Shown: positions 55,896 to 64,000, counted from the stretch's first letter. The stretch: 64,000 bases of DNA from an uncultured Lachnospiraceae bacterium (GCA_910588655.1 CAJUPJ010000006.1:1-64000); one strand, 5' to 3'. A program made the numbers and translations. Notes: generated by a model from the sequence alone, not told the origin.

Positions 55896-56459
55896 ATGTG
55901 GCAGAGTTTAATGGAACTTGACAGCAATATACTTTTTTATGTACAGGATAATTTACGTAATGATGCATTAAATGATATTGTCGTGTGGTTTACATCACTT
56001 GGCAATGCTGGATTAATATGGGTACTGTTAATTGCTGCACTTATAACATATAAAGGTACACGTAAGGAAGGGCTTGGCTGTGCAATATCGCTTGTACTGT
56101 GTTTTATTGTGGTTAATTTATTTCTTAAAAATGCAGTTGCAAGGGTGCGTCCATATGATGCAATGGAACAGATAAGATGTCTTGTAGGACCACAGGCAGA
56201 CTATTCTTTCCCGTCGGGGCATACAGCAATAGCTTTTGCTGCCTCTGTTCCAGTATTTATTATATCCAGTAAGAAATTAGGAATTATTATGATTATTTTT
56301 TCAGTTTTAATGGCTCTTTCAAGGATATATGTATGTGTGCATTATCCTACAGATGTTATCGGAGGGGCTGTTATTGGAATATTATGTGGGGTTGTAACAG
56401 GTATGGTTATTTATCCAAAACTGTACAGTATAAATAATAAAAGAGATACTTTAAGCTAA
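55896..56459 (+). CDS. PAP2-family phosphatase (undecaprenyl-pyrophosphatase-like)
   Basis: A 187-aa membrane protein with about five helices and all three PAP2 motifs: KNAVARVRPYD, YSFPSGHTAIAFA and SRIYVCVHYPTDVIGG. The size and motifs fit BcrC/YbjG-type undecaprenyl pyrophosphate or lipid phosphatases. Unlike the PAP2 gene at 35490, motif 1 is intact. AGGAGG precedes the ATG. hydG follows 22 bases later, probably co-transcribed without an obvious functional link. Confidence 0.88.
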   Translation: MWQSLMELDSNILFYVQDNLRNDALNDIVVWFTSLGNAGLIWVLLIAALITYKGTRKEGLGCAISLVLCFIVVNLFLKNAVARVRPYDAMEQIRCLVGPQADYSFPSGHTAIAFAASVPVFIISSKKLGIIMIIFSVLMALSRIYVCVHYPTDVIGGAVIGILCGVVTGMVIYPKLYSINNKRDTLS

Positions 56460-56481
56460 GAAAAAGGAGATGTAATAAAAG

Positions 56482-57900
56482 ATGGGTTATAATCCAAAAT
56501 CAATGAAAGCAGAAGAGTTTATTAATAATGAAGAAATACTGGAATGTCTTGATTATGCCAGGAAAAATAAGGATAATATGGAACTGGTATATGAAATTCT
56601 TGAGAAAGCTAAACTTGCTAAAGGAATTTCGCATAAAGAGGCAGCAGTCCTGCTTGAGTGTGATAATCCAGAGGCTAATGCAGAGATAAAGAGGCTTGCA
56701 GTAGAGATTAAGGAAAAATTTTATGGCAGAAGAATTGTAATGTTTGCACCACTGTATCTTTCAAATTATTGTGTAAACGGCTGCACTTACTGCCCATACC
56801 ATTATAAGAACAGTCACATACCAAGAAAGAAACTTACACAGGAAGAGATAAAAAATGAGGTAATTGCGTTACAGGACATGGGGCATAAAAGGCTTGCAAT
56901 TGAGTCCGGGGAAGACCCTGTAAATAATCCCCTTGAATACATACTTGAAAGTATAGAAACTATATACAGCATTAAGCATAAAAACGGGGCAATAAGGCGT
57001 GTTAATGTAAATATTGCTGCTACTACTGTAGAAAACTATACAAAGCTTAAGGATGCAGGTATTGGCACATATATTCTTTTCCAGGAAACATATAATAAGA
57101 AGTCATATGAAGAGCTGCACCCAACAGGGCCTAAGCATGATTATGCATACCATACTGAAGCTATGGACAGGGCTATGGAAGGCGGGATTGATGATGTAGG
57201 CATTGGTGTGCTTTTTGGGCTTGAAATGTACCGTTATGAGCTTGTGGGAATACTTATGCATGCAGAACACTTAGAAGCAGTACATGGTGTAGGTCCTCAT
57301 ACAATAAGTGTTCCAAGGGTGTGTCCTGCTGATGATATTGATACAGCAGACTTTGATAATGCTGTTCCTGATGATATATTTGAGAAAATCATTGCAATTA
57401 TAAGGATTGCAGTACCATATACAGGAATGATTATTTCAACAAGGGAGTCACAGCAGACAAGGGAGAAAGTCCTTAAGCTTGGAATTTCTCAGATAAGCGG
57501 CGGGTCACGTACAAGTGTAGGAGGTTATGTTGAACCTGTAAGGGATGACAGTTCTGCACAGTTTGATGTAAGTGATACACGTACTCTTGATGAGGTTGTT
57601 AAATGGCTTATGGAGCTTGGATATATACCAAGTTTCTGTACTGCATGTTACAGGGCGGGCAGGACAGGCGACAGGTTTATGTCACTTCTGAAAAGCGGGC
57701 AGATAGTGAACTGCTGCCAGCCAAATGCACTTATGACACTTAAAGAATATCTTGAGGACTATGCATCAGAAGATACAAAGCGTACCGGGCAGGAACTGAT
57801 ATCAAAGGAAATACTTAAAGTGCCAGATGATAATGTAAGAAAAAAAGCAATGGAATACTTAAATGAAATGAATGGCGGTAAGAGGGATTTCCGTTTCTAA
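56482..57900 (+). CDS. hydG: [FeFe]-hydrogenase H-cluster radical SAM maturase HydG
   Basis: Cleaves tyrosine to make the CO and cyanide ligands of the H-cluster, 472 aa. The radical SAM cysteines are C97, C101 and C104 (CVNGCTYC). The second, dangler-type cluster is bound by the C-terminal C386-x2-C389 pair and a Cys 22-23 residues later (NCC), which separates HydG from the related ThiH. AAAAGGAG precedes the ATG. It is far from hydF (30692) and hydE is not seen in the window. It needs Fe-S clusters that the SMS system may supply. Confidence 0.95.
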   Translation: MGYNPKSMKAEEFINNEEILECLDYARKNKDNMELVYEILEKAKLAKGISHKEAAVLLECDNPEANAEIKRLAVEIKEKFYGRRIVMFAPLYLSNYCVNGCTYCPYHYKNSHIPRKKLTQEEIKNEVIALQDMGHKRLAIESGEDPVNNPLEYILESIETIYSIKHKNGAIRRVNVNIAATTVENYTKLKDAGIGTYILFQETYNKKSYEELHPTGPKHDYAYHTEAMDRAMEGGIDDVGIGVLFGLEMYRYELVGILMHAEHLEAVHGVGPHTISVPRVCPADDIDTADFDNAVPDDIFEKIIAIIRIAVPYTGMIISTRESQQTREKVLKLGISQISGGSRTSVGGYVEPVRDDSSAQFDVSDTRTLDEVVKWLMELGYIPSFCTACYRAGRTGDRFMSLLKSGQIVNCCQPNALMTLKEYLEDYASEDTKRTGQELISKEILKVPDDNVRKKAMEYLNEMNGGKRDFRF

Positions 57901-57981
57901 ATGATATTTACAATCTGCATTGCCTGCAAGCTGGTATTAGTTACTTGCTTAATGGGGATGGAAATGGAATTAACAGATACA

Positions 57982-58013
57982 AAAATATGGAGTCTGTAAA
58001 GACTCCATATTTT
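57982..58013. terminator. Bidirectional terminator between hydG and the chemoreceptor
   Basis: AAAATATGGAGTC (57982-57994) pairs perfectly with GACTCCATATTTT (58001-58013) around a six-base loop. It has A-rich and T-rich tails on both strands and lies between converging genes. Confidence 0.8.
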
Positions 58014-58049
58014 GATGAAAGAAAAATATATGAAAAAAGAGTTATAAGC

Positions 58050-58835
58050 TTAACTATTTTCAAATAAAGAAGCAAGTTTTTCAATAGAATCTGTAACTTC
58101 TATTACAGATTTTTCGATATCACCATAAATTGTAGCAGACTGTGAAGATAACTCACCCATGCTTTTTGCAACAACTGCAAATCCTACACCGGCTTCACCA
58201 CTTCTTGCTGCTTCAATGGAAGCATTTAATGAAAGCATTTTCTGCTTATTGGCAATTGATTTAAGGGAGCTTGTATTAGTATTAATTTTCTGGATAACAT
58301 TAGTTGCATGGTTAATCTCATCCTGTAGCTGTCCAAGCTTGCCACCATTGCTGTTATGTGAATATTCAAGGTTTACAAACATATTAACCATCTGCCCGAA
58401 TAATTCAGCAGCAGCCCTTATGTTCTTTTCAGTGCTTATGGGAACTTTTTTAAGTGCATTTATGTAAGAATCCTGGTCAACCCCGATTTCAGATGCTGTC
58501 CTGCGGAATTGTTCTTCATCAGCTTTTCTTGGAAGCACTTGCCCGCCAATAACCTTACCAACTTTTTCGCTGCCAAGCATAATATCAATAGAAAATGCCA
58601 TAAGCCCGGCATGGCAGTAATATACACCAGAGTTTTCACTTTGGCATTTAATACAACGGTGGAGGCCTTCTTCCGAACCTTGTGTGTACTTCATGCAAAA
58701 ATCTGTAAAGTTGCTTTCCTTAGTAACTCTGTCGCCCTTATTATCAAGCAGTACGGCAGCAAGTCCCGTTGCTTCAGAAAAATTATCCTGTAGTTCCTGT
58801 AATCTCCTGACATCTAAAAAATCCCTTATGTTCAT
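58050..58835 (-). CDS. Soluble PocR-domain chemoreceptor-like protein
   Basis: A 261-aa cytosolic protein without membrane segments. Residues about 1-165 form a PocR-type ligand-binding domain (NFSEATGLAAVLLD, then Cys-rich HRCIKCQSENSG and VYYCHAGLMAFSIDI). The C-terminal 80 aa are a short methyl-accepting-chemotaxis signalling tip, with LSLNASIEAARSGEAGVGFAVVA. The tip is much shorter than in true chemoreceptors and lacks clear methylation helices. ATG at 58835 is fixed by GGAGG on the minus strand. It may feed a CheA array or act alone; the ligand is unknown. Confidence 0.85.
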   Translation of the reverse strand: MNIRDFLDVRRLQELQDNFSEATGLAAVLLDNKGDRVTKESNFTDFCMKYTQGSEEGLHRCIKCQSENSGVYYCHAGLMAFSIDIMLGSEKVGKVIGGQVLPRKADEEQFRRTASEIGVDQDSYINALKKVPISTEKNIRAAAELFGQMVNMFVNLEYSHNSNGGKLGQLQDEINHATNVIQKINTNTSSLKSIANKQKMLSLNASIEAARSGEAGVGFAVVAKSMGELSSQSATIYGDIEKSVIEVTDSIEKLASLFENS

Positions 58836-59024
58836 AAAATCCTCCATCCCCACAATATACAGTAAAACTGCCTGTTATTGTGTAATAAATTCTAGTTATC
58901 TTGCAAATTCCATTCCACTTGCAATATAGAAGTGCAAGACAGACAAAAAAATTTATAAGAAATAAAATTTATTGTTTAAATCTAACAATACTATTATATA
59001 GCAATATATGAATAAATGCAAGAA

Positions 59025-59500
59025 TTTTGCTTTTGTTTATGTAAAAACGGACGGTTTTGCGTGCCAGGGCCAGAATTATTCTGTAAAGGGGGTATGTTTT
59101 ACTACGGTGCAATATCATTTAGTTAAGTGGGATGCTGGAATTTAACAATTATGGGATACGCTGGCAAATCCAAAGTGCCTTCCATGAAAAAAGCACGCTT
59201 CCGCTTGGACATCGCATGCAATGGTGCATAAAGCCCCTATGTTCCTTCGGAACATTTAATACAGGGCTTAAGCACCAGCGGCCCTTTTACAAACCAACAG
59301 CTTTTTCATGGAAGCACATTTGGAATTTGCCAGCAATCTACACTTTGGTAATTTATAGAAATATCTTCCACCAGTTCTTAACTAAATGACATTGCATTGC
59401 GTAGCTCAAAATACCCCTTTACAGCATAATTACTGGCATACAAAACCTGCCATCGTAGCTTTACAGTAAAACACAAAATAAAAAGATAACTGCAAGTTAA
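59025..59500 (+). repeat. Large nested palindrome, copy U8
   Basis: Same orientation as U1, U3 and U5. GCAATATCATTTAGTTAAG (59110-59128) pairs with CTTAACTAAATGACATTGC (about 59376-59394), then CAAAGTGCCTTCCATG pairs with CATGGAAGCACATTTGG. The centre is ATGTTCC TTC GGAACAT (about 59238-59254). The right end carries GATAACTGCAAG (about 59485-59496), matching the terminal repeat of other copies; the left end is eroded. Confidence 0.83.
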
Positions 59501-59612
59501 GGGAGGGTGGAATTATTCTGCTAGTCACTTATTATACAATAAATAAGTTACATATATTAATATAAAAAGAATACCACCTGGCTTCCGTCCGCCTGAACCC
59601 GCTCTGTCCATC

Positions 59613-59923
59613 ATAATTTACAGTTATAACATTATCTATTTTGTTGTATTTATTTGTAATTTGGGTGGGTACAGCAGGTTTCAGGTGTTCCGGCTAATAT
59701 TATTACATGACAGGGGCACTTCAAGCCCGCCGGCATTTAAGCCATGTAATTAATGTTCCGAAAGAAACGCAAGTTTATTTTGGAACATTAATTACATGGC
59801 TTTATGTGCCGCTGCGTGGCTTGTCGTAGCGGAAGCGTGCCCTGTCATGTAATAATTTAGCGGAACACTGGAAACGCTGCGTCCGCCAATCCACAATACA
59901 AACACAAGATAACTGTAAATTAT
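59613..59923 (-). repeat. Large nested palindrome, copy U9 (variant core)
   Basis: A 311-base hairpin with ends ATAATTTACAGTTAT (59613-59627) and ATAACTGTAAATTAT (ending 59923). TTATTACATGACAGGGGCAC pairs with GTGCCCTGTCATGTAATAA, and the core AAGCCATGTAATTAATG pairs with CATTAATTACATGGCTT (about 59729-59803). The core type equals U7, but its inner arm sequence differs on both sides together. The spacer between U8 and U9 matches that between U5 and U6. The nadA promoter starts 4 bases later. Confidence 0.85.
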
Positions 59924-59926
59924 CCC

Positions 59927-59955
59927 TTGTAGCATTTTGCAAGCAATGTTATAAT
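59927..59955 (+). promoter_or_regulatory. Promoter of the nadABC operon
   Basis: TTGTAG (59927-59932) and a perfect TATAAT (59950-59955) are 17 bases apart, starting 4 bases after palindrome U9. No NiaR-type operator was recognised. Confidence 0.65.
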
Positions 59956-59991
59956 GAAACAGTATATTCATACAGAAAAACGGAGGATGAT

Positions 59992-60903
59992 ATGAACAGT
60001 ATTAAAAGCAGGATAGAAAGCCTGAAGAAAGAAAAAAATGCAGTTATACTTGCACACTATTATGTTCCTGGTGAAGTGCAGGAAATTGCGGATTATATTG
60101 GTGATTCATTTTATCTAAGCAAGATAGCAAAGGAAGCAGAGCAGGATACTATAATATTCTGTGGTGTTTCTTTTATGGGGGAAAGTGCCAAGATTTTAAG
60201 CCATGGCAAGCGCGTATTTATGCCAGATATTACTGCTGGCTGCCCTATGGCGGAGATGGCACAGGCAGGCAGGATAGAAGAGGTACGCAGGGAATATGGT
60301 GATGTTGCAGTAGTATGTTATATTAATTCTACTGGTGAGCTTAAGAAACATTCAGATGTCTGTGTAACTTCGGCAAATGCTGTTAAAATAGTTAAGGCGC
60401 TTCCTAATAAGAATATATATTTTATACCTGATGAAAACCTGGGGCGTTATGTTGCTTCACAAGTCCCGGAAAAGCATTTTATATTTAATGATGGTTATTG
60501 TCCTGTACATGCAGAAGTTTCCAGGGATGATGTAAAGGCAGCAAAGGGAGCACATCCTGGTGCACCTCTCCTTGTACATCCAGAATGCCGTATGGAAATT
60601 TTAGAGGAAGCGGCTTACATAGGGAGCACTTCTGGCATAATAGATTATGCTGCTAAAAGCAGTGCTGCAGAATTTATCATAGGTACAGAGCTTGGTGTCC
60701 TTTATAAACTGGAAAAGGAGAACCCGGATAAGAAGTTTTATCCACTTACGCCATGTCTGGTCTGCCAGGATATGAAAAAGATAAATTTAGAAAAAGTGCT
60801 TAAATGTATGGAAGAAGAAACAGGAGAGGTAGAAGTGGAAGAGGAATTAAGAAATTCTGCACTTGCTTCTCTTGACAATATGCTGGAACTTGCCAGTTTA
60901 TAG
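59992..60903 (+). CDS. nadA: Quinolinate synthase
   Basis: Condenses iminoaspartate (from NadB) with dihydroxyacetone phosphate to quinolinate, using a [4Fe-4S] cluster. It is 303 aa, the compact form. The three cluster cysteines expected of NadA are in IIFCGVSFMGE, LVHPECRMEIL and TPCLVCQDM. AHYYVPGEVQEIADYIGDS at the N-terminus is diagnostic. CGGAGG precedes the ATG. It is the first gene of the nadA-nadB-nadC operon for de novo NAD synthesis. Confidence 0.95.
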   Translation: MNSIKSRIESLKKEKNAVILAHYYVPGEVQEIADYIGDSFYLSKIAKEAEQDTIIFCGVSFMGESAKILSHGKRVFMPDITAGCPMAEMAQAGRIEEVRREYGDVAVVCYINSTGELKKHSDVCVTSANAVKIVKALPNKNIYFIPDENLGRYVASQVPEKHFIFNDGYCPVHAEVSRDDVKAAKGAHPGAPLLVHPECRMEILEEAAYIGSTSGIIDYAAKSSAAEFIIGTELGVLYKLEKENPDKKFYPLTPCLVCQDMKKINLEKVLKCMEEETGEVEVEEELRNSALASLDNMLELASL

Positions 60904-61047
60904 TTTTATAGGCGGGCAGCAGCATATACATAGAAAGATATAAAATTCGGCAGGTTATGTTGTAAGGTTTCTTGCAGACATAGGAAAGGATAGCAGTTAT
61001 ATAGCTGCTATAGACTCCAGCATTCTATGCTGGTGCAAGGTGGTATT

Positions 61048-62364
61048 ATGATTAAAGACACAGATGTTGTCATTGTAGGTACAGGCGCAGCAGGGCTTTT
61101 TTGTGCGCTTCATTTTCCAGAGGATACAAAAATACTTATGATAACTAAAGATGCAAAAGACAGGAGTGATTCATTTCTTGCACAAGGCGGTATGTGTATG
61201 CTGCGTGATGAAGATGATTACGGACAGTATTTTGAAGATACAATGAAAGCTGGGCATTATGAAAATAATGGCAAGTCAGTTGAAATAATGATTAAATCAT
61301 CGCAGAAGATAGCATCAGAGCTTTTGGAATACGGCGTGGAATTTGAGAAGGACGGGGACAGCCTTATGTTTACACGTGAGGGCGGGCACAGTATGCCACG
61401 TATTTTGTTCCATAAAGATATTACAGGAAAGGAAATTACAAGCAAGCTACTGGACAATGTATCCAAAAGAAAAAATATTGAAATACTTGAATATACTTCA
61501 ATGCTTGACATTATTTGTGACAAAGATAATAAATGCCGTGGAATTGTAATGTGCAGCCAGGACGGCAGTATAACAGCAGCCAGGGCTTTATATACAGTAT
61601 TTGCGTGTGGCGGGCTTGGCGGGCTTTATAAGCATTCAACTAATTTCCGGCATATTACAGGTGATGCACTTGCTATTGCATATAAACATAATATAGAAAT
61701 AGAACATATAGATTATATACAGATACATCCTACTACTCTTTACTCTGAAAAACCAGGACGCCGTTTTCTTATTTCAGAGTCAGTGCGTGGTGAGGGGGCA
61801 GTTCTGCTAAATAAAGATAAAGAACGTTTTTGTAACGAATTAAACCCAAGGGATATAGTAACTGCAGACATAAGGAAACAGATGGAAAAGGATGGAATGC
61901 CATATGTGTGGCTGTCAATGGAAAATATTCCTGAGGATGAAATACGCACACATTTTCCTAATATACTGGAACAGTGTTTAAAGGAAGGGTATGACCCTGT
62001 GAAAGAGTGCATACCTGTAGTGCCTGCACAGCATTATTTTATGGGAGGGATTAAAGTAAACAGTGACAGCAGGACATCCATGCCATATCTTTATGCTGTA
62101 GGTGAAACTTCATGCAACGGCGTGCATGGGCGCAACCGCCTTGCAAGTAATTCGCTTCTTGAATCAATGGTATTTGCAGAAAGGGCAGCAGATGCAATAA
62201 ATAAAGAAATGCTGTCAGATGCAGGTAAATATAATAAGTTAGATGATGTAAGTTTTTTACGGCTGGCATGCCTTGAGGATTACAACAATATAGAAGCCCT
62301 TAGTAATGAATATAAGGAAATAGTGCTTAATGAAATAGAAAAGGAGAAGAAAAGACATGAATGA
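61048..62364 (+). CDS. nadB: L-aspartate oxidase
   Basis: An FAD enzyme that oxidises aspartate to iminoaspartate for NadA; in anaerobes fumarate is the likely electron acceptor. It starts VVIVGTGAAGLFCALHF (FAD-binding GxGxxG), and has QGGMCML, FHKDITGKEI and the late CNGVHGRNRLASNSLLE. It is 438 aa, about 90 shorter than the E. coli enzyme, with a reduced C-terminal helical domain. ATG at 61048 follows AGGTGG. Its last bases overlap nadC by 8. Confidence 0.94.
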   Translation: MIKDTDVVIVGTGAAGLFCALHFPEDTKILMITKDAKDRSDSFLAQGGMCMLRDEDDYGQYFEDTMKAGHYENNGKSVEIMIKSSQKIASELLEYGVEFEKDGDSLMFTREGGHSMPRILFHKDITGKEITSKLLDNVSKRKNIEILEYTSMLDIICDKDNKCRGIVMCSQDGSITAARALYTVFACGGLGGLYKHSTNFRHITGDALAIAYKHNIEIEHIDYIQIHPTTLYSEKPGRRFLISESVRGEGAVLLNKDKERFCNELNPRDIVTADIRKQMEKDGMPYVWLSMENIPEDEIRTHFPNILEQCLKEGYDPVKECIPVVPAQHYFMGGIKVNSDSRTSMPYLYAVGETSCNGVHGRNRLASNSLLESMVFAERAADAINKEMLSDAGKYNKLDDVSFLRLACLEDYNNIEALSNEYKEIVLNEIEKEKKRHE

Positions 62365-63211
62365 CCCAGTGGCTTTAAAAATAAATGCAGACAGATATAT
62401 ACGTATGGCGCTTGAAGAAGATATTACAAGCGGGGATATATCAACAAGCTGTGTAATGCCTGTATACCAGAAAGGACAGGCAGAACTTATATGCAAACAG
62501 GATGGTATAATAGCAGGTCTTGGAGTATTTAAAAGGGTATTTGAAATGCTTGACAGCACTGTGGATTTTGATATGCGCGCCAATGAAGGCGGCAAAGTTA
62601 AGAATGGGGAACTTATGGCTGTAGTTACAGGTGATATAAGGGCACTTCTTTCAGGTGAGCGTACAGCACTTAACTTTCTCCAGAGAATGAGCGGGATTGC
62701 AACATATACTAATTCTATAGTGAAGCTTCTTGAAGGAAGCAGGACAACCCTTCTTGATACAAGAAAAACAACACCTAATATGAGGATTTTTGAGAAGTAT
62801 GCAGTAAAGGCAGGCGGCGGAAGCAACCACCGTTACAATCTTTCAGACGGGGTAATGCTTAAAGATAACCATATAGGTGCGGCAGGAAGTATTACAAAGG
62901 CAGTCCAGATGGCAAAAGCTAATGTATCATTTGTACATAAAATAGAAGTTGAAACAGAAAACCTTGATATGGTGCGTGAGGCAGTGGAAGCAGGTGCAGA
63001 TATAATAATGCTTGATAATATGTCACCAGAGGAAATGAAAGAGGCTGTAAGGATAATAGACGGAAGGGCACTTACAGAATGTTCGGGAAATGTTACTAAA
63101 GAGAATATTAAAAATATAATTGATATAGGTGTTGATTTTGTTTCAAGTGGTGCGCTTACACATTCAGCGCCAATACTGGATATTTCTTTAAAAAACTTAC
63201 ATGCTGTCTGA
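62357..63211 (+). CDS. nadC: Nicotinate-nucleotide pyrophosphorylase (carboxylating)
   Basis: Converts quinolinate and PRPP to nicotinate mononucleotide with loss of CO2, 284 aa. LEEDITSGDIST near the N-terminus, LDTRKTTPNMRIFEKYAV and GGGSNHRYNLSDGVMLKDNH are diagnostic. Its ATG lies within the last codons of nadB behind AAAAGGAG, so translation is coupled. It is the last gene of the operon; a bidirectional terminator follows. Confidence 0.95.
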   Translation: MNDPVALKINADRYIRMALEEDITSGDISTSCVMPVYQKGQAELICKQDGIIAGLGVFKRVFEMLDSTVDFDMRANEGGKVKNGELMAVVTGDIRALLSGERTALNFLQRMSGIATYTNSIVKLLEGSRTTLLDTRKTTPNMRIFEKYAVKAGGGSNHRYNLSDGVMLKDNHIGAAGSITKAVQMAKANVSFVHKIEVETENLDMVREAVEAGADIIMLDNMSPEEMKEAVRIIDGRALTECSGNVTKENIKNIIDIGVDFVSSGALTHSAPILDISLKNLHAV

Positions 63212-63246
63212 TAAGTTTTAATACTAGTATTTAACAATTTAGCTAT

Positions 63247-63284
63247 AAAAAAGCAGGCATATTTTTAAGTATAGCCTGCTTTTT
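63247..63284. terminator. Bidirectional terminator between nadC and the LRR gene
   Basis: AAAAAAGCAGGC (63247-63258) pairs with GCCTGCTTTTT (63274-63284). A-rich and T-rich flanks suit termination from both sides, between the converging nadC and BspA-type genes. Confidence 0.8.
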
Positions 63285-63353
63285 GTGGTTTTGTAATTAA
63301 ATTATACTGACTCTGGCATCATTATATTATATTATATCTAATTTTTTAATATT

Positions 63354-64000
63354 TTATATTGCTTTAAAGCGGGATTTTCTTGACATTCCCCTGGCTTTAA
63401 AAATATTTTCATAAGCTTTTAATTTACTTTTAGCTGTTTTTACCTTTACACTGGCTGCACCTTTGCTAAATGCACTTTTGCCCACATTGCTGGCTGTAAG
63501 TTTATTGGTTTTTACAGTTATATTATTCAGCTTTTTACATCCAGAAAATGCATTTGCACCAATTTTTTTAACTTTAGACGGAATAGTAATGCTTTTTAGT
63601 GATGTACATTTCTTAAATGCATTTGCGCCTATTGAGGTTATACTTTTACTTAATTTTACTGATTTAAGTTTAGCGGATTTTTCTAATGCCCCTTTACCTA
63701 TTGATGTTACTTTATATGTTTCTCCTTTAATATTTACAAAATCTAAAATTACAACTTTGTTTAATGTTTTTTTGGCACTTCCAATAAATTCTGCTGTTTT
63801 GTTTGTTCCAGTGTTTGTAACTTTATATACAGTTTCAGTTGTTTTATCTGTAACTATTGTGCCTTTCTTTATACCGCTGCCAGTTTCAGGATTATCTTCT
63901 GCAGGTGCTGGTGTAGTAACTGTTTCTGGTACTGGCGGAGGAGATGGTACTTCTGTTGCAGCAGGAACAGGTGAAGGTGTAACTACCGGTTTTGGTGAAG
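63354..64000 (-). CDS. BspA-type leucine-rich-repeat surface protein, C-terminal part
   Basis: Open from the right window edge to TAA at 63354-63356; only the last 214 codons are seen. A Pro/Thr/Ala-rich linker (PSPVPAATEVPSPPPVP and following, about 63830-63998) comes first. It is followed by LRR_5/TpLRR units such as LKSVKLSKSITSIGANAF and SLKSITIPSKVKKIGANAF, and a basic C-terminus ending RFKAI. Such proteins are usually secreted or surface-bound and mediate adhesion. No anchor motif is at this C-terminus. The start and signal peptide lie outside the window. Confidence 0.85.
   Translation of the reverse strand, partial: SPKPVVTPSPVPAATEVPSPPPVPETVTTPAPAEDNPETGSGIKKGTIVTDKTTETVYKVTNTGTNKTAEFIGSAKKTLNKVVILDFVNIKGETYKVTSIGKGALEKSAKLKSVKLSKSITSIGANAFKKCTSLKSITIPSKVKKIGANAFSGCKKLNNITVKTNKLTASNVGKSAFSKGAASVKVKTAKSKLKAYENIFKARGMSRKSRFKAI

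Noticed and set aside
13898..59923. CRISPR arrays among the repeated elements
   Set aside because: The repeats are few, long, self-complementary and thousands of bases apart, without regular spacers or cas genes.

Overview
The window looks like chromosome of an anaerobic, low-GC, Gram-positive gut or rumen bacterium of the Lachnospiraceae (Clostridia). The reasons are a DUF3881 gene, a small Gly/Cys-rich protein of the kind named chorion-class high-cysteine HCB protein 13, an L17 with a large internal insertion, the [FeFe]-hydrogenase maturases HydF and HydG, a two-gene minimal SUF-like (SMS) Fe-S system, and the Clostridia order rplQ-ecfA1-ecfA2-ecfT-truA. The species cannot be named from sequence alone.

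Layout. (1) 0.2-5.7 kb is an accessory defence operon from one strong promoter: AbiEi/AbiEii (type IV toxin-antitoxin), a BcgI-like fused nuclease-methyltransferase, its specificity subunit and an AlbA_2/Schlafen-type protein. Starts and stops overlap or abut, and the methyltransferase carries a frameshift inside its SAM-binding motif. (2) 6.1-9.1 kb holds a radical-SAM plus DUF4130 pair (putative DNA repair or modification) and a VanZ-like membrane protein. (3) 9.2-11.7 kb is a tryptophan T-box, trpS and aroC. (4) 11.9-13.9 kb has small proteins and a NagZ-like lipoprotein. (5) 14.9-20.6 kb is purF, purB, an HD-GYP protein and purA. (6) 20.7-30 kb has a class A PBP, DUF3881, SMS, DegV, ProA and a glycosyltransferase. 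(7) 30.7-40.3 kb is hydF, then a membrane-lipid cluster (two UPF0104 proteins, PAP2, PssA, Psd) with rarA, yigZ and a PLP decarboxylase. (8) 40.3-41.7 kb is a hemerythrin/CheX-like/receiver fusion on the minus strand. (9) 42.2-50.3 kb is the alpha ribosomal operon (rpmJ, rpsM, rpsK, rpsD, rpoA, rplQ), the ECF transporter core and truA. (10) 51-58.8 kb has a CE2-type esterase, a second HD-GYP protein, tRNA-Leu, an orphan YesN-type regulator, SpmB, PAP2, HydG and a soluble PocR-type chemoreceptor. (11) 60-63.2 kb is the nadABC operon. (12) The right edge holds the C-terminal end of a BspA-type leucine-rich-repeat protein.

The most unusual structure is a family of large nested palindromes of about 170-550 bp at five intergenic places (13.9-14.85, 29.8-30.6, 45.7-46.7, 50.3-50.9 and 59.0-59.9 kb), usually as pairs of opposite orientation. 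All intact copies share an inner stem built on AATGTTCC...GGAACATT. The outer arms differ from copy to copy but stay self-complementary within each copy. At least two pairs also share the spacer between the two palindromes, so the pair itself appears to have been copied as a unit of about 0.9-1 kb.

The defence operon uses Arg CGN and Pro CCG codons freely, while most of the rest strongly prefers AGG for Arg and CCA for Pro. This fits horizontal acquisition of the first 5.7 kb. All family assignments come from reading motifs and remembered family features; no searches were run.
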